A stretch of DNA of 64,000 bases. Source: Lichenicoccus sp964247695 (GTDB lineage Bacteria; Pseudomonadota; Alphaproteobacteria; Acetobacterales; Acetobacteraceae). Shown here one piece after another: positions 1-9,378 of this stretch. A program made the translations under genes and the position numbers. The stretch lies in contig CAXTVI010000013.1 in the NCBI GenBank assembly GCA_964247695.1, positions 1-64,000 on the forward strand, written 5' to 3'. Position 1 is the first letter of the stretch, and every line of letters starts with the position of its first letter. The notes beneath the pieces are model-generated. The model saw only the letters and a program-made list of their open reading frames with translations. It ran no database searches and was not told the DNA's origin.

Positions 1-20
1 TCGACGAGTTCGCTGGCCGC

Positions 21-1304
21 TCAACGGTCGACGAGCCGTGCCGGCACCGCGAGCAGGATCAGCAACGCGGACGCGACAAGACAGGCCGCCACCAGGAACA
101 GGCCGGAGCCGAGCGTGCCGGTCTGCGTCTTGAGGTACCCGATGATGGCCGGGCTGACAAAACCGGCAAGGTTGCCGGTGCAATTGATCAGCGCGATCCC
201 CGCGGCGGCGGCGGTGCCTCCGAGGAAAGACGTCGGCAAGGCCCAGAACATCGGGAGCGCCGTGACGACGCCGATCACTGCCATCACCAGGCCGGCCATT
301 GCGAGCAGGGTGCTGGCACCGGCCTGCGTGCAGAGCACGAAGCCGGTTGCGGCCAGCAGCACGGGCGCTGCGACATGCCAGCGCCGCTCGCGCGTCCGGT
401 CCGCGTGGTGTCCGGTCGCGATCATGCACACCAGCGCCAGCGTGTAGGGCAGGGTGGTGAGCAGGCCGATGGTGAAGGGATTCCGGACGCCGGTCTGCCG
501 GATGATTGTCGGCTGCCAGAAGCCGATCGCATACGATCCCATCACGATGCCGAACAGGATCGCGCAGCAGAGCCAGACGCGCCCGCTGCCGATGACCGAC
601 CGGAGCGCCACGGTGGTCTTGTCACGCGCTTCCGCCGCGAGCGCCGAGGCGAGCTGCGCCTTTTCCGGCGGGCTCAGCCAGGTCGCATCCGCGATCCGGT
701 CCTGCAGGAACAGCCAGACGACACCGCCGAGCAGGATCGCAGGCGCCGCCTCGATCACGAACAGCCACTGCCAGCCGGCGATGTGCCAGGCGCCTCCCAG
801 CCACCGCATGATCCCGCCGGAGAGCGGTCCGCCGATGATGCCGGACACCGGATTGCCGGCCATCAGCACCGCGACCATCTTCGCGCGCCGCCAGGACGGG
901 AACCACAGCGTGAGATAGAGGATCATGCCGGGAAAGAAACCCGCCTCGGCCACGCCCAGCGCGAAGCGTACGCAGTAGAATTCGACCGGAGTGCGGACGA
1001 GCGCGGTCGCAGCCGAGATGACGCCCCAGGTGATCAGGATGCGGGCGATCCAGCGGCGGGCGCCGACCCGGCTGAGCACGAGATTGCTCGGCACCTCGAA
1101 CAGGAAGTAGCCGATGAAGAAAATGCCGGAGCCGAGGCCGTATGCGGCGTCGCTGATCCGGAGGTCGGCGAGCATCTGCAGCTTGGCGAAGCCGACATTC
1201 ACGCGGTCGAGATAGGCCACGATGTAGCTCGTGAACAGGATCGGCATCAGCCTGCGCGCGACCCGGTCATAGAGCGCTGCAGTCCCGCCATCGAACGGAC
1301 GCAT
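21..1304 (-). CDS. MFS permease, anion:cation symporter (ACS) family
   Basis: A 427-residue, roughly 12-helix major facilitator of the ACS family, whose members import organic acids such as tartrate, hexonates and other carboxylates by proton symport. The family signatures are clear: YLDRVNVGFA at residues 31-40 in helix 1, and GYFLFEVPSN at 65-74 followed by RVGARRW, typical of tartrate/galactonate-type carriers. I chose the ATG at 1304 because GGGGAG lies 7 nt upstream; a TTG 21 codons earlier is less likely. It is divergent from the dehydratase at 1412 with 107 bp between them, so the two may share control and the permease may import the dehydratase substrate. That substrate is unknown. 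Confidence 0.88.
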   Translation of the reverse strand: MRPFDGGTAALYDRVARRLMPILFTSYIVAYLDRVNVGFAKLQMLADLRISDAAYGLGSGIFFIGYFLFEVPSNLVLSRVGARRWIARILITWGVISAATALVRTPVEFYCVRFALGVAEAGFFPGMILYLTLWFPSWRRAKMVAVLMAGNPVSGIIGGPLSGGIMRWLGGAWHIAGWQWLFVIEAAPAILLGGVVWLFLQDRIADATWLSPPEKAQLASALAAEARDKTTVALRSVIGSGRVWLCCAILFGIVMGSYAIGFWQPTIIRQTGVRNPFTIGLLTTLPYTLALVCMIATGHHADRTRERRWHVAAPVLLAATGFVLCTQAGASTLLAMAGLVMAVIGVVTALPMFWALPTSFLGGTAAAAGIALINCTGNLAGFVSPAIIGYLKTQTGTLGSGLFLVAACLVASALLILLAVPARLVDR

Positions 1305-1411
1305 CAGCGGGCTCCCCGAACTCTGCGGTCGGGCGATGTTCAGCGGCGTCGACAGGATTGTCAACAATGCGGCGGGCGCTATCCTCCCCCGGGGCAGGCA
1401 GCAGGTGGGCC

Positions 1412-3160
1412 ATGAGCAACTCTTCCGAACCGACCGGCATGCGGCGCAACCTCGCGCAATACGGCGACGCGGACTTCTCCGTGTTCCTGCGCAAGGCCTT
1501 CATCAAGGCGCTCGGCTATACCGACGACGCGCTCGAGCGACCGGTGATCGGCATCGTGGACACGCGGTCCGGATACAATGCCTGCCACCAGAACGTTCCC
1601 GACCTGGTCGAGGCGGTGAGCCGCGGGGTGATGCTGAGCGGCGGCATCCCGGTCGCGTTCCCGGTCATCTCGATCCAGGAAAGCTTCGCCTCGCCGACCA
1701 GCATGTACCTGCGCAACCTGATGGCGATCGACACCGAGGAAATGATCCGGGCGCAGCCGATGGATGCCGTCGTGCTGATCGGCGGCTGCGACAAGACGGT
1801 GCCGGCGCTGCTCATGGGCGCGATCAGCGCCAACGTCCCCGCGATCCTGCTGGTGACCGGGCCCATGCTCGCGGGCAGCTGGCGCGGCGAGCGGCTCGGC
1901 GCCTGCACCGATTGCCGGCGCTTTTGGGCGCAGTATCGCGGCGGGGCGATCGACGCGGCGTCGATTGCCGCGGTGAACGACGAGCTGGCGCCGACCGTCG
2001 GCACCTGCTCGGTGATGGGAACTGCGAGCACGATGGCGCTCGCCGCCGAGGCGCTCGGCATGATGCTGCCGGGGGGTGCCGCGATCCCGGCCGTCCTCGC
2101 CGCACGCCGCCGGCACGCCGAGCAGACCGGAACACGCGCCGTCGCACTCGCTGCCGAACGGCTCACCCCGGACAAGATCGTGACGCCCGCCTCGGTCACC
2201 AACGCGTTGCGCACCATGCTGGCGGTCGGCGGCTCCACCAACGCGCTGATCCACCTGACCGCGATCGCCGGACGCGCGGGCATAGGGGTCGATCTCGACG
2301 GCTTCGACCGGCTGGGCCGCGAGACGCCGGTGCTGGTCGACCTCAAGCCGACCGGGCAGGGTTACATGGAGGACCTGCACCGCGCGGGCGGCCTGCGGCC
2401 GATCCTGCGCGCGCTGAAGCCGATGCTGGCGCTCGACTGCCTGACGGTCACCGGCCGCACCCTGGGCGCCGAGCTGGACGCCGGCGATGCGCCGTTCGAG
2501 CAGTCCGTGGTGCGGCCGCTCGCGACCCCGATCTATGCGTCCGGCGCGATGGTCGTGCTGCGTGGCAACCTCGCGCCGGACGGCGCCCTCATCAAGCAAT
2601 GCGCGGCCGACCAGGCGCTGCTCCAGCACACCGGTCCGGCGCTGGTGTTCACCGACCTCGCCGATCTCGCCGCGCGCATCGACGACGAGGCCCTCCCGGT
2701 GACCCCGGAGACGGTGCTCGTGCTGCAGAATGCCGGTCCGCGCGGCGCGCCGGGCATGCCGGAAGCCGGCTACCTGCCGATCCCGAGGAAGCTGATGCGC
2801 CAGGGCGTCAAGGACATGGTGCGGGTCTCGGACGCCCGCATGAGCGGGACCGCGTTCGGCACGATCGTGCTGCACGTCTCGCCGGAGGCCGCCATCGGCG
2901 GGCCGCTGTCGCTCGTCCGCACCGGCGACACGATCCGGCTCGACACCGAAGGCCGGCGGATCGACGTGCTGCTGGATGACGATGCGCTTGCCGCGCGACG
3001 GCGAGATCTCGTGCCTCCGGCCGCACCGGCCGACACCGCCCGCGGTTACCGGCGCCTCTGGGACAACGAGGTGCTGCAGGCGGATGGAGGCTGCGATTTC
3101 TCGTCGTTCGTGCCGCCACCGACGGCGAGTTCTCCCGTGGCGCGGCCAAAGGCGGAATGA
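1412..3160 (+). CDS. IlvD/Edd-family dehydratase, probably sugar-acid type
   Basis: Fe-S dependent dehydratase of 582 residues that removes water from a 2,3-dihydroxy acid to give a 2-keto-3-deoxy acid. Cluster-ligand cysteines are at C58 (YNACHQN), C126 (GGCDKT) and C199 (GTCSVMG). This spacing is like that of [2Fe-2S] pentonate dehydratases (L-arabinonate/D-xylonate type), so sugar-acid dehydration is more likely than branched-chain amino acid synthesis. The late signature VSDARMSG with the catalytic serine is present. The ATG at 1412 gives the family N-terminus; an 18-codon upstream extension looks spurious. The stop overlaps the next gene's start (ATGA), so it is cotranscribed with the GntR regulator. 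An ACS permease is divergent. The exact substrate is not determinable. Confidence 0.9.
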   Translation: MSNSSEPTGMRRNLAQYGDADFSVFLRKAFIKALGYTDDALERPVIGIVDTRSGYNACHQNVPDLVEAVSRGVMLSGGIPVAFPVISIQESFASPTSMYLRNLMAIDTEEMIRAQPMDAVVLIGGCDKTVPALLMGAISANVPAILLVTGPMLAGSWRGERLGACTDCRRFWAQYRGGAIDAASIAAVNDELAPTVGTCSVMGTASTMALAAEALGMMLPGGAAIPAVLAARRRHAEQTGTRAVALAAERLTPDKIVTPASVTNALRTMLAVGGSTNALIHLTAIAGRAGIGVDLDGFDRLGRETPVLVDLKPTGQGYMEDLHRAGGLRPILRALKPMLALDCLTVTGRTLGAELDAGDAPFEQSVVRPLATPIYASGAMVVLRGNLAPDGALIKQCAADQALLQHTGPALVFTDLADLAARIDDEALPVTPETVLVLQNAGPRGAPGMPEAGYLPIPRKLMRQGVKDMVRVSDARMSGTAFGTIVLHVSPEAAIGGPLSLVRTGDTIRLDTEGRRIDVLLDDDALAARRRDLVPPAAPADTARGYRRLWDNEVLQADGGCDFSSFVPPPTASSPVARPKAE

Positions 3161-3855
3161 ACGACGGCGAGGACGCAGGGGCGCTTCCAGGCCGGGAACC
3201 CGCATCCGCGCGCGTCCACGAGATCGTCGCGGCCCTCGAGGAGCAGATCGTCCTCGGCTGGCTGATGCCGCGGGAGCGCCTGCTCGAAGAGAACCTGGCG
3301 GCGCGGTTCGCGTGCAAGAAGCACGTCGTCCGCGAGGTGCTGTCCGAGCTGCAGCGGATGGGCCTCGTGGAGCGCGTCCCGAACAAGGGCGCCGCAGTGG
3401 CGCTACTGGAGCCCGACGCGGTGCGGCAGATCTACTCGGTCCGTGAGGCGCTCGAGACGCTCGCTGCCGAGCAGATCGGGCTCCCGGCTGACCGCCTTCT
3501 GCTCGATGCGTTGCGCGCCATCCAGGCGGACCATGCGGGCGCCGTTGCGGCGCATGATCCGCGCGGCGCATTCCGCGCCAACATGGCCTTCCACGACCGG
3601 CTGTTCTCCGCCTGCGGAAATCCCTACCTCTCTGGCCTGATCCGAAGTGCCGCGCAGAAGGTGCACGGGGCGCGGTTCTATTCCGCGACCAGCCGCACCC
3701 ATCTCCTGCGGGCGCGCGACGAGCACGACGCGATGATCCGGGCGCTGGAGTGCTGCGACCGGACGGAGCTAGTGACGCTCTGCCGGAACCATCTCGCGCC
3801 CTCCCGGGAGGCCTATCTGCGCGCCGTCGAGACGCGCTCCTGCAGGGGCGCCTGA
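3157..3855 (+). CDS. GntR-family regulator with FCD ligand domain
   Basis: A 232-residue transcription factor of the FadR subfamily. The N-terminal winged helix covers about residues 15-80, with RERLLEENLAARF followed by VVREVLSELQRMGLVERVP and NKGAAV at the wing. The C-terminal all-helical FCD ligand domain (about 90-220) carries the metal-binding histidine region FHDRLF. FCD domains usually sense organic or sugar acids. It starts inside the stop of the dehydratase (ATGA) and so is its likely local regulator. Its 3' end overlaps the convergent MFS gene by 43 bp. Confidence 0.88.
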   Translation: MNDGEDAGALPGREPASARVHEIVAALEEQIVLGWLMPRERLLEENLAARFACKKHVVREVLSELQRMGLVERVPNKGAAVALLEPDAVRQIYSVREALETLAAEQIGLPADRLLLDALRAIQADHAGAVAAHDPRGAFRANMAFHDRLFSACGNPYLSGLIRSAAQKVHGARFYSATSRTHLLRARDEHDAMIRALECCDRTELVTLCRNHLAPSREAYLRAVETRSCRGA

Positions 3856-5114
3856 GCACCCGCGCCAGCCGGGCGGCGGACGAAGACGCTCATCGCCACC
3901 ACGCCCGCCAGCGCCAGGATCGAGGCAATCGCAAAGGCGCTGGTGTAGCCGCCGAAATACTGCACCGCGAAACCGGTGACGATCGGGCCGATGATCCCGG
4001 AGATGTTGCTCAGGAGATGGATGAAGCCGCTGACCGCCCCCACCCGGGTCTCGGGGACCAGCTCGTGGATCGTCGCCCAGCACGACTGCACCGAACTGGT
4101 CAGCAGCATGACCGCGGCGGCGATCAGTGCCACCGCGACGACAGCGCCGTGCGCCGCGTTCACCGCGATCAGCGCCGCCGCAGCAAGCGCCAGCGGGACG
4201 ATCGTGGTGAGCTTGCGCGCGAGCAGCCGGTCGGAGGCGCGACGATAGAGCGCATCGGCGACGATGCCGCCGCCGACATAGCCGACGAACCCGCACGCCC
4301 ACGGAATGGCGGCGACGAAGGACATCTGCTTCAGGTTCAGGTGGAGCGCGCCGGTGAGATAGCTCGGCAGCCAGGAGAGAAAGATGTAGAGCGTGTAATT
4401 GACCGCGAACATGCCGAGGCCGAGCGAGAGCGTGCTCGCGCGCAGCAGATAACGTCCGAGCGGCAGGGCGCGGTCGGACACCGGCACCGCCGACACCGCG
4501 CGGCTCGCCGCCACCATCGCGATTTCCTGCTGTCCGACGTGCGGGTTCTGCTGCGGAAGGTCGGTGACCAGAAGGCGCCAGACCAGTACCCAGAGCAGGC
4601 CCGCGAGCCCGGTCACCAGGAAGGCCACGCGCCAGCTCGAAGCGAGCATGAGCAGGCCGACGACAGGGGCCGCGATCGCGCTGCCGACGGTCTGGCCCGA
4701 GAACGTGAAGCCGATCGTGCGCGCGGTCTCCTCGCGCGGAAACCAGTTGGTGATGGTGCGGTTGGTAGTCGAGTTCATCGGGCCCTCGGCGAAGCCGAAC
4801 AGCGCGCGCACCACGAGCAGCGAGACGAAGCCGGTCGCGGCTCCCGTCAGGGCGCTGAGCACGGACCAGCCGGTTGCCGCCCAGATATAGACCCGCCGTG
4901 GCCCGAAGCGGTCGGCGAGCTGGCCGCCAACAAAGGCAAAAATGGCATAGCCGATAAAGAACGTGCTGAAGACGACGCCGAGCGACGATGGCGAGAGCCC
5001 GAGATCCTTGCTGATCAGCGGTGCAGCCACGCCCAGCGCGGCACGATCGGCGTAGTTGATGATGCCGGCGCCGAACAGCAGCCCGGCAACGACGAAACGG
5101 TAATTTCCGGCCAT
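3813..5114 (-). CDS. MFS permease, ACS family
   Basis: A 433-residue major facilitator; helix 1 carries NYADRAALGVAAP and the loop between helices 2 and 3 carries GGQLADRFGPRRV. These match the hexuronate/galactonate/sulfonate-type ACS carriers, which import carboxylates. The ATG at 5114 is chosen because AGGA lies upstream with usable spacing; a 20-codon extension would run into the previous gene's stop region. It is the last gene of a minus-strand run: aminotransferase, FAH-fold enzyme, MFS, MFS. Its C-terminus is unusually polar and overlaps the 3' end of the convergent GntR gene by 43 bp. Confidence 0.88.
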   Translation of the reverse strand: MAGNYRFVVAGLLFGAGIINYADRAALGVAAPLISKDLGLSPSSLGVVFSTFFIGYAIFAFVGGQLADRFGPRRVYIWAATGWSVLSALTGAATGFVSLLVVRALFGFAEGPMNSTTNRTITNWFPREETARTIGFTFSGQTVGSAIAAPVVGLLMLASSWRVAFLVTGLAGLLWVLVWRLLVTDLPQQNPHVGQQEIAMVAASRAVSAVPVSDRALPLGRYLLRASTLSLGLGMFAVNYTLYIFLSWLPSYLTGALHLNLKQMSFVAAIPWACGFVGYVGGGIVADALYRRASDRLLARKLTTIVPLALAAAALIAVNAAHGAVVAVALIAAAVMLLTSSVQSCWATIHELVPETRVGAVSGFIHLLSNISGIIGPIVTGFAVQYFGGYTSAFAIASILALAGVVAMSVFVRRPAGAGAQAPLQERVSTARR

Positions 5115-5154
5115 CACGAGTTGCTTCCTGATCGGGGCAGTTCTCTCGCCATCA

Positions 5155-6477
5155 TCAGCGGGCTGGCAATGCACCCAGCGCCTGCATGTCCGCCGCCGTC
5201 ACCGGGTCGCGTACGATGAACAGATAGGAAGCGGCGGATATCACACCGATCACCGCACCCACGACCAGCGCCAGCACGAACGAGCCGGTTATCTGCACGA
5301 TGAGCCCGGTCACCGTGGGCGCCAGCGCGCCGCCCAGATAGCCACCGAAATTCTGCATCGCCCCGATCGAGGCGGTGCAGTTGGTCGGCGCGCCGACCGA
5401 GCTCAGCGCCCAGGCACAGGTGCTGGTCACGTAGACGAGGAACAGCGAGGCGGAGATGAAGACGATGGCGAGCAGGTTGCTCTCGACATAGGCCGCGGCG
5501 ACGGTGCATGCGGCAGTGCCGAGCAGCGCCACGCCGGCCGGCAGCTTGCGGCTGTTCATCGGCGAGAAGCCGTGGCGCAGCAGCCAGTCGGCGAAGTATC
5601 CTCCGGAGACGCTGCCGAGGACACCCCAGACGAAGGGGATGGACGCGGCGATCCCGGTATATTTCACCGTCATATGCCGCTGGATCTCGAAATACGCCGG
5701 CAGCCAGGCGCTGTAGATCCAGGTCAGGTAGATGCAGCCGAAATAGCCGAGGATCATTCCCCATGTGGTTCGGAAGCGGAACAGGCTGCGCCACTCGCGA
5801 TACGTCACCTTCGGACGGTGGCCGGGAGGGTCGCCCTGGATGCGATAGGCGTTCTCCTCCGGCGTCAGGGCGACGGCGGTCGGATCGCGGTAGCACACGA
5901 ACCACCAGCAGGCGATAAGGAGGCCGACGACGCCCATGATGACGAACATCGCGCGCCACCCGAAGCTGAGCATGAGGAAGGTCAGCAGCGGCACGCCGAT
6001 CGCGGTGCCTAGCGAGGAGGCGCAATTGAAGATCCCCGTGGCGAGCCCACGGTCGCGCGGATTGAACCAGTCGCGCGCGACGCGTGCCCCGGTGGGGAAT
6101 TGCGGCGCCTCGCCGATGCCGAGCAGGATCCGGGCGCCGAAGAACTGGCCGAAGCTCTGCACCAGCCCGGCCAGCACCTGCGCCAGCGACCAGAGCGAGA
6201 GCCCGATGGTCAGCAGCTTCCGCGGCCCGATCCGGTCCACCATCGCGCCCGCCGGGAGCTGGGCGAAGGCATAGGCCCAGAGAAAGGCGGAGAGCAGGTA
6301 GCCCATATCCGCGATCGAGAGGTGCAGGTCGTGCCGGATCAGCGGATTGGCCACCGCGAGCGTCGCACGGTCGATATAGTTGATGACACCGGCTGCCACG
6401 AGCATGGTCAGCGCCGAGCGTTGCGTGGCGCGCAAGCGTGGCGTTGCCACCAAGCGGCCGAGGCTTGCGACTTGCAT
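5155..6477 (-). CDS. MFS permease, ACS family
   Basis: A second, clearly paralogous 440-residue ACS permease immediately upstream of the one at 3813-5114 (40 bp gap). Signatures are NYIDRATLAVANP in helix 1, the AQLPAGAMVDRIGPRK loop, and GIGEAPQFPTGARV in helix 4. Two adjacent ATGs occur at 6480 and 6477. GGAGG lies 2 nt from the first and 5 nt from the second, so I prefer 6477. Tandem carriers behind one aminotransferase/hydratase pair could import related acids or act as an import/export pair. Substrate unknown. Confidence 0.88.
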   Translation of the reverse strand: MQVASLGRLVATPRLRATQRSALTMLVAAGVINYIDRATLAVANPLIRHDLHLSIADMGYLLSAFLWAYAFAQLPAGAMVDRIGPRKLLTIGLSLWSLAQVLAGLVQSFGQFFGARILLGIGEAPQFPTGARVARDWFNPRDRGLATGIFNCASSLGTAIGVPLLTFLMLSFGWRAMFVIMGVVGLLIACWWFVCYRDPTAVALTPEENAYRIQGDPPGHRPKVTYREWRSLFRFRTTWGMILGYFGCIYLTWIYSAWLPAYFEIQRHMTVKYTGIAASIPFVWGVLGSVSGGYFADWLLRHGFSPMNSRKLPAGVALLGTAACTVAAAYVESNLLAIVFISASLFLVYVTSTCAWALSSVGAPTNCTASIGAMQNFGGYLGGALAPTVTGLIVQITGSFVLALVVGAVIGVISAASYLFIVRDPVTAADMQALGALPAR

Positions 6478-6566
6478 CATGTCCTCCCAGACGACCGCGC
6501 TTCGGCGGTTCTCTTGCTTAATCCTGCTTGCATCCACCGCGGGCGGGAAGCGCGGATGGCTTCACG

Positions 6567-7334
6567 TCATCGTTCCCGCGTGACACTGACCGATCCGATC
6601 CCGCTGAACCGGGCTTCGGCATGACCGCCGGGCTGCAGCGTCGCGAGGCCGGTGAAGGAACCGGTCGTGACCAGGTCGCCCGCGCGAAGCGACCGGCCGC
6701 CCGGGGCAGGGTGGTTCGCCACCCAAACCAGCAGGTCGATGATGTCGCCGGCGGGGTTGCCGCCGCCGTCCACGAGGCGGGCTCCGTCGATGTCGAGCCG
6801 GGCGTGCACGCTCTCGAGCGCCGACGCGGCCGGCATCGGTATGGATGCGCCGATGACCATCGCACCATGCGACTGCAGATCCGCCAGCAGCATCGCCGGC
6901 GCCATGTCGGGCCACGCGGCATACCGGCTGTCGACGATCTCGAACACGGCGAGCACCTCGCCCACCGCGGCGAGAACCTCGTCGCGGCCACGCGGCTGCG
7001 CGACCGGCGGCAGGTCCTGCGCCAGGCGGAACGCCAGTTCGGCCTCGATGCGCCAGAGCCGGAACGCGTCCCGCGCGAGGGATGTCCCGGAGGGGTGCAT
7101 GCGGCTGGCGAACAGGGGCGCGCAGATCGGTGCCGCCTGCGGCGACTTGCGCCCGACCTTCCAGCCGACAACCGGTCCCAGTCCGGCGGCGACCAGGGCC
7201 TGTACCCGATAGGCGTCCGATTCCGCCTCGATCCCCGGCATCGCCGCACCGCCGATCGGGACTCCGGAGGCAATTGCCTGCGCGAGCATTGTGCCCAGCC
7301 GATCCACCGGGCTAGCCATGCCGCCTGTCGTCAT
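6567..7334 (-). CDS. 2-keto-4-pentenoate hydratase-like (FAH superfamily) enzyme
   Basis: A 255-residue protein of the MhpD/4-oxalocrotonate decarboxylase group in the fumarylacetoacetase fold. These Mg-dependent enzymes hydrate or decarboxylate unsaturated 2-keto acids. Supporting features are the GWKVGRKSPQ segment near residue 57, IEAELAF near 95 (the conserved acidic metal site), FEIVDSRY near 130, and LRAGDLVTTGSFTG near 220. It starts inside the stop codon of the aminotransferase gene (ATGA overlap), so the two are translationally coupled. The natural substrate cannot be assigned. The pairing with a glyoxylate/serine-type aminotransferase suggests keto-acid metabolism rather than aromatic meta-cleavage, since no ring-cleavage genes are nearby. 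Confidence 0.82.
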   Translation of the reverse strand: MTTGGMASPVDRLGTMLAQAIASGVPIGGAAMPGIEAESDAYRVQALVAAGLGPVVGWKVGRKSPQAAPICAPLFASRMHPSGTSLARDAFRLWRIEAELAFRLAQDLPPVAQPRGRDEVLAAVGEVLAVFEIVDSRYAAWPDMAPAMLLADLQSHGAMVIGASIPMPAASALESVHARLDIDGARLVDGGGNPAGDIIDLLVWVANHPAPGGRSLRAGDLVTTGSFTGLATLQPGGHAEARFSGIGSVSVTRER

Positions 7335-8533
7335 GCCGCCCGGCCACGCTCCGCCTGCGCCCCGCCGGCAGAGCCTCCTTCGAGGACGGCCAGCGCCGCC
7401 GTGACGCCGCCGCCACGATGCGGCACACCGGCGCGCGCAAGGCCCATCTCGACACCGCTCAGCGCACCGGCCAGCACCAGGCTGTTGCAGGCGCCGAGAT
7501 GCCCGATGCGGAACACCTTCCCGGCAAGCTTGCCGAGCCCGGAGCCCAGGGACATGTCGCAGGTCTCCAGCACGACCTTGCGCAGGACATCGGCGTCATG
7601 TCCGGACGGCATCAGGACTGCCGTCAACACCGGCGAATACTCGGCCTCCTCGAGGCACAGCACCTCGAGCCCCCAGGCCCGAACCGCCGCCCGGGTCGCC
7701 GCGGCAAGGTGATGGTGACGCGCGAACACCGCATCGAGACCCTCCTCGTGCAGGATGGCGATCGCCTCGCGCAGGCCATACAGCAGCGTGGTCGCCGGCG
7801 TGTAAGGAAAGAAGCCGTTGGCATTCGGCTTCAGCATCTCGGCCCAGTCCCAGTACGAGCGCGGCATCCGGTTGGTCCGCGACGCCGCGAGCGCCTTGTC
7901 CGACATGGCGTTGAAGCCGAGGCCCGGCGGCAGCATCAATCCCTTCTGCGAGCACGCGATCGTCACGTCGACCTGCCACTCGTCGTGGCGGTAGTCAGCG
8001 GATCCCAGCGAGGAGATCGTGTCCACCATCAGCAGCGCAGGGTGGCCGGCAGCATCGATGGAGCGGCGTATCGCGGGGACCCTGCTGAGCGCGCCGGTCG
8101 AGGTCTCGTTGTGGACGACCATGACGGCCTTGATTGCGTGCGTCCGGTCCTCGGCCAGCGTCGCCTCGATCACATCCGGCGGGGCACCGCGTCGCCAGTC
8201 GCCGGGGATGAACTCGACCTGGAGGCCCAGGCGGTCGGCCATCTGTCGCCACAGCGTCGCGAACTGCCCGGTCTCGGCCATGAGCACGCGGTCGCCCGGC
8301 GAGAGCGTGTTGACAATGGCGGCCTCCCAGGCGCCGGTTCCGGAGGAGGGATAGATCACCACCGGACCCGAGGTCCTGAAAATCGACCGGCAGCCCTCTA
8401 GCACCTCGCGCCCCAGCAGCCCGAACTCCGGGCCGCGATGGTCGATCACCTGCCGGTCCATGGCCTGGCGCACGCGCTCGGGCACCGGGCTCGGCCCCGG
8501 GATCTGAAGGAAATGCTGCCCAGACCTGGTCAT
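7331..8533 (-). CDS. Serine-glyoxylate-type aminotransferase (class V, PLP)
   Basis: A 400-residue fold-type I PLP aminotransferase of the serine-glyoxylate/alanine-glyoxylate group, which transfers amino groups to glyoxylate. Family signatures are PGPSPVPERV (12-21), DHRGPEF (31-37), SSGTGAWEAA (63-72), GDWRRG (111-116), HNETSTG (141-147), and the PLP lysine K197 in CSQKGLMLPPG. The ATG at 8533 has AAGGTG about 6 nt upstream. A further ATG at 8572 would lie inside candidate operator DNA. It heads the minus-strand operon with the FAH-fold enzyme and two permeases, and is divergent from a GntR regulator. Other amino donors, such as ureidoglycine, are possible. Confidence 0.9.
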   Translation of the reverse strand: MTRSGQHFLQIPGPSPVPERVRQAMDRQVIDHRGPEFGLLGREVLEGCRSIFRTSGPVVIYPSSGTGAWEAAIVNTLSPGDRVLMAETGQFATLWRQMADRLGLQVEFIPGDWRRGAPPDVIEATLAEDRTHAIKAVMVVHNETSTGALSRVPAIRRSIDAAGHPALLMVDTISSLGSADYRHDEWQVDVTIACSQKGLMLPPGLGFNAMSDKALAASRTNRMPRSYWDWAEMLKPNANGFFPYTPATTLLYGLREAIAILHEEGLDAVFARHHHLAAATRAAVRAWGLEVLCLEEAEYSPVLTAVLMPSGHDADVLRKVVLETCDMSLGSGLGKLAGKVFRIGHLGACNSLVLAGALSGVEMGLARAGVPHRGGGVTAALAVLEGGSAGGAQAERGRAA

Positions 8534-8563
8534 TGATCGCACCTTCTGTCCACTGAGATATTC

Positions 8564-8603
8564 TGCATTCATTCGTAGAGATGGCAAAACCAGCTTGCAT
8601 TCA
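8564..8603. promoter_or_regulatory. Candidate GntR operator: two TGCATTCA boxes
   Basis: Two direct copies of TGCATTCA lie at 8564-8571 and 8596-8603, between the divergent aminotransferase and GntR genes. The same core with one change (TGCATGCA) occurs twice downstream of the GntR gene before the FAD dehydrogenase. The shared TGCATNCA pattern flanking the regulator on both sides suggests its binding sites. The boxes are seen directly; the function is inferred. Confidence 0.45.
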
Positions 8604-8662
8604 CTTTTCGTGGGGTGCAAGGCTTGTTTCATCGCTAGCTGGCAAGGGGATACGAAGGACAC

Positions 8663-9376
8663 ATGGGTCAGGCGGTATCTGCCCAGTCGGACGCATTTGG
8701 TCCGGACGAGACGGTGCCGGTTTCCCTGCATGCCGGGCTGCTGGTCAAGGTCCGCGACCATATCGTCGAGGGAAACGTGGCCGAGGGCGTGCGCATCCCC
8801 GAGCGCGAGCTTTGCGCGCTGTTCGGGGTTTCCCGCACCCCGCTGCGCGAGACCCTCAAGGTCCTGGCGGCGGAAGGACTGGTCGAGCTGCTGCCCAACC
8901 GTGGTGCCAGGATCCGCCCGCTCGGCGAACACGATTTGAGCGAGTTGTTCGACGTGGTCGGCGGTCTGGAAGCGCTGGCCGGCCGGCTTGCCTGCGAGCG
9001 GATCACGGATGCGGAAATCGCCGAGATCGAGCGCCTGCATCACGAGATGTATGCGTTCTACCTGCGGCGCGACATGCACGCCTATTTCGGCTGCAACCAG
9101 GAAATCCACCAGCGCATCGTCGAGGCCTCCCGGAATGTCACGTTGCGGAACACCTACGCCAGCTTTGCCGCACGAGTGCGCCGGGTGCGCTACGGCGCGA
9201 ACTTTGCCCGCAACCGCCAGCGCTGGGGTGAGGCGATGCGCGAGCACGAGACCATCCTCGACGCGCTGCAGCGCCGCGCCGGCGACGAGCTGAGCGACAT
9301 CCTGTTCAGGCACCTTCGCAACAAGCGTGCGGCCGCATTCGACCAGATGACGACGCAGCGCGCGGGAGCGGCGTGA
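8663..9376 (+). CDS. GntR-family regulator with FCD ligand domain
   Basis: A 237-residue FadR-subfamily regulator. The winged helix spans about residues 25-90 (IPERELCALFGVSRTPLRE, then LKVLAAEGLVELLPNRGA) and the FCD domain about 100-225. GAAGGA lies about 4 nt before the ATG. It stands between the divergent aminotransferase operon and the downstream FAD/Fe-S dehydrogenase, with repeated TGCATNCA boxes on both sides. It probably controls both units in response to a small acid such as a hydroxy acid. The effector is not determinable. Confidence 0.88.
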   Translation: MGQAVSAQSDAFGPDETVPVSLHAGLLVKVRDHIVEGNVAEGVRIPERELCALFGVSRTPLRETLKVLAAEGLVELLPNRGARIRPLGEHDLSELFDVVGGLEALAGRLACERITDAEIAEIERLHHEMYAFYLRRDMHAYFGCNQEIHQRIVEASRNVTLRNTYASFAARVRRVRYGANFARNRQRWGEAMREHETILDALQRRAGDELSDILFRHLRNKRAAAFDQMTTQRAGAA

Positions 9377-9378
9377 TC

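Noticed and set aside
1379..3859. 826-residue open frame on the minus strand opposite the dehydratase and GntR genes
   Set aside because: Low-complexity Arg/Ala/Gly-rich translation typical of antisense frames in GC-rich DNA; the opposite-strand genes have clear family motifs.
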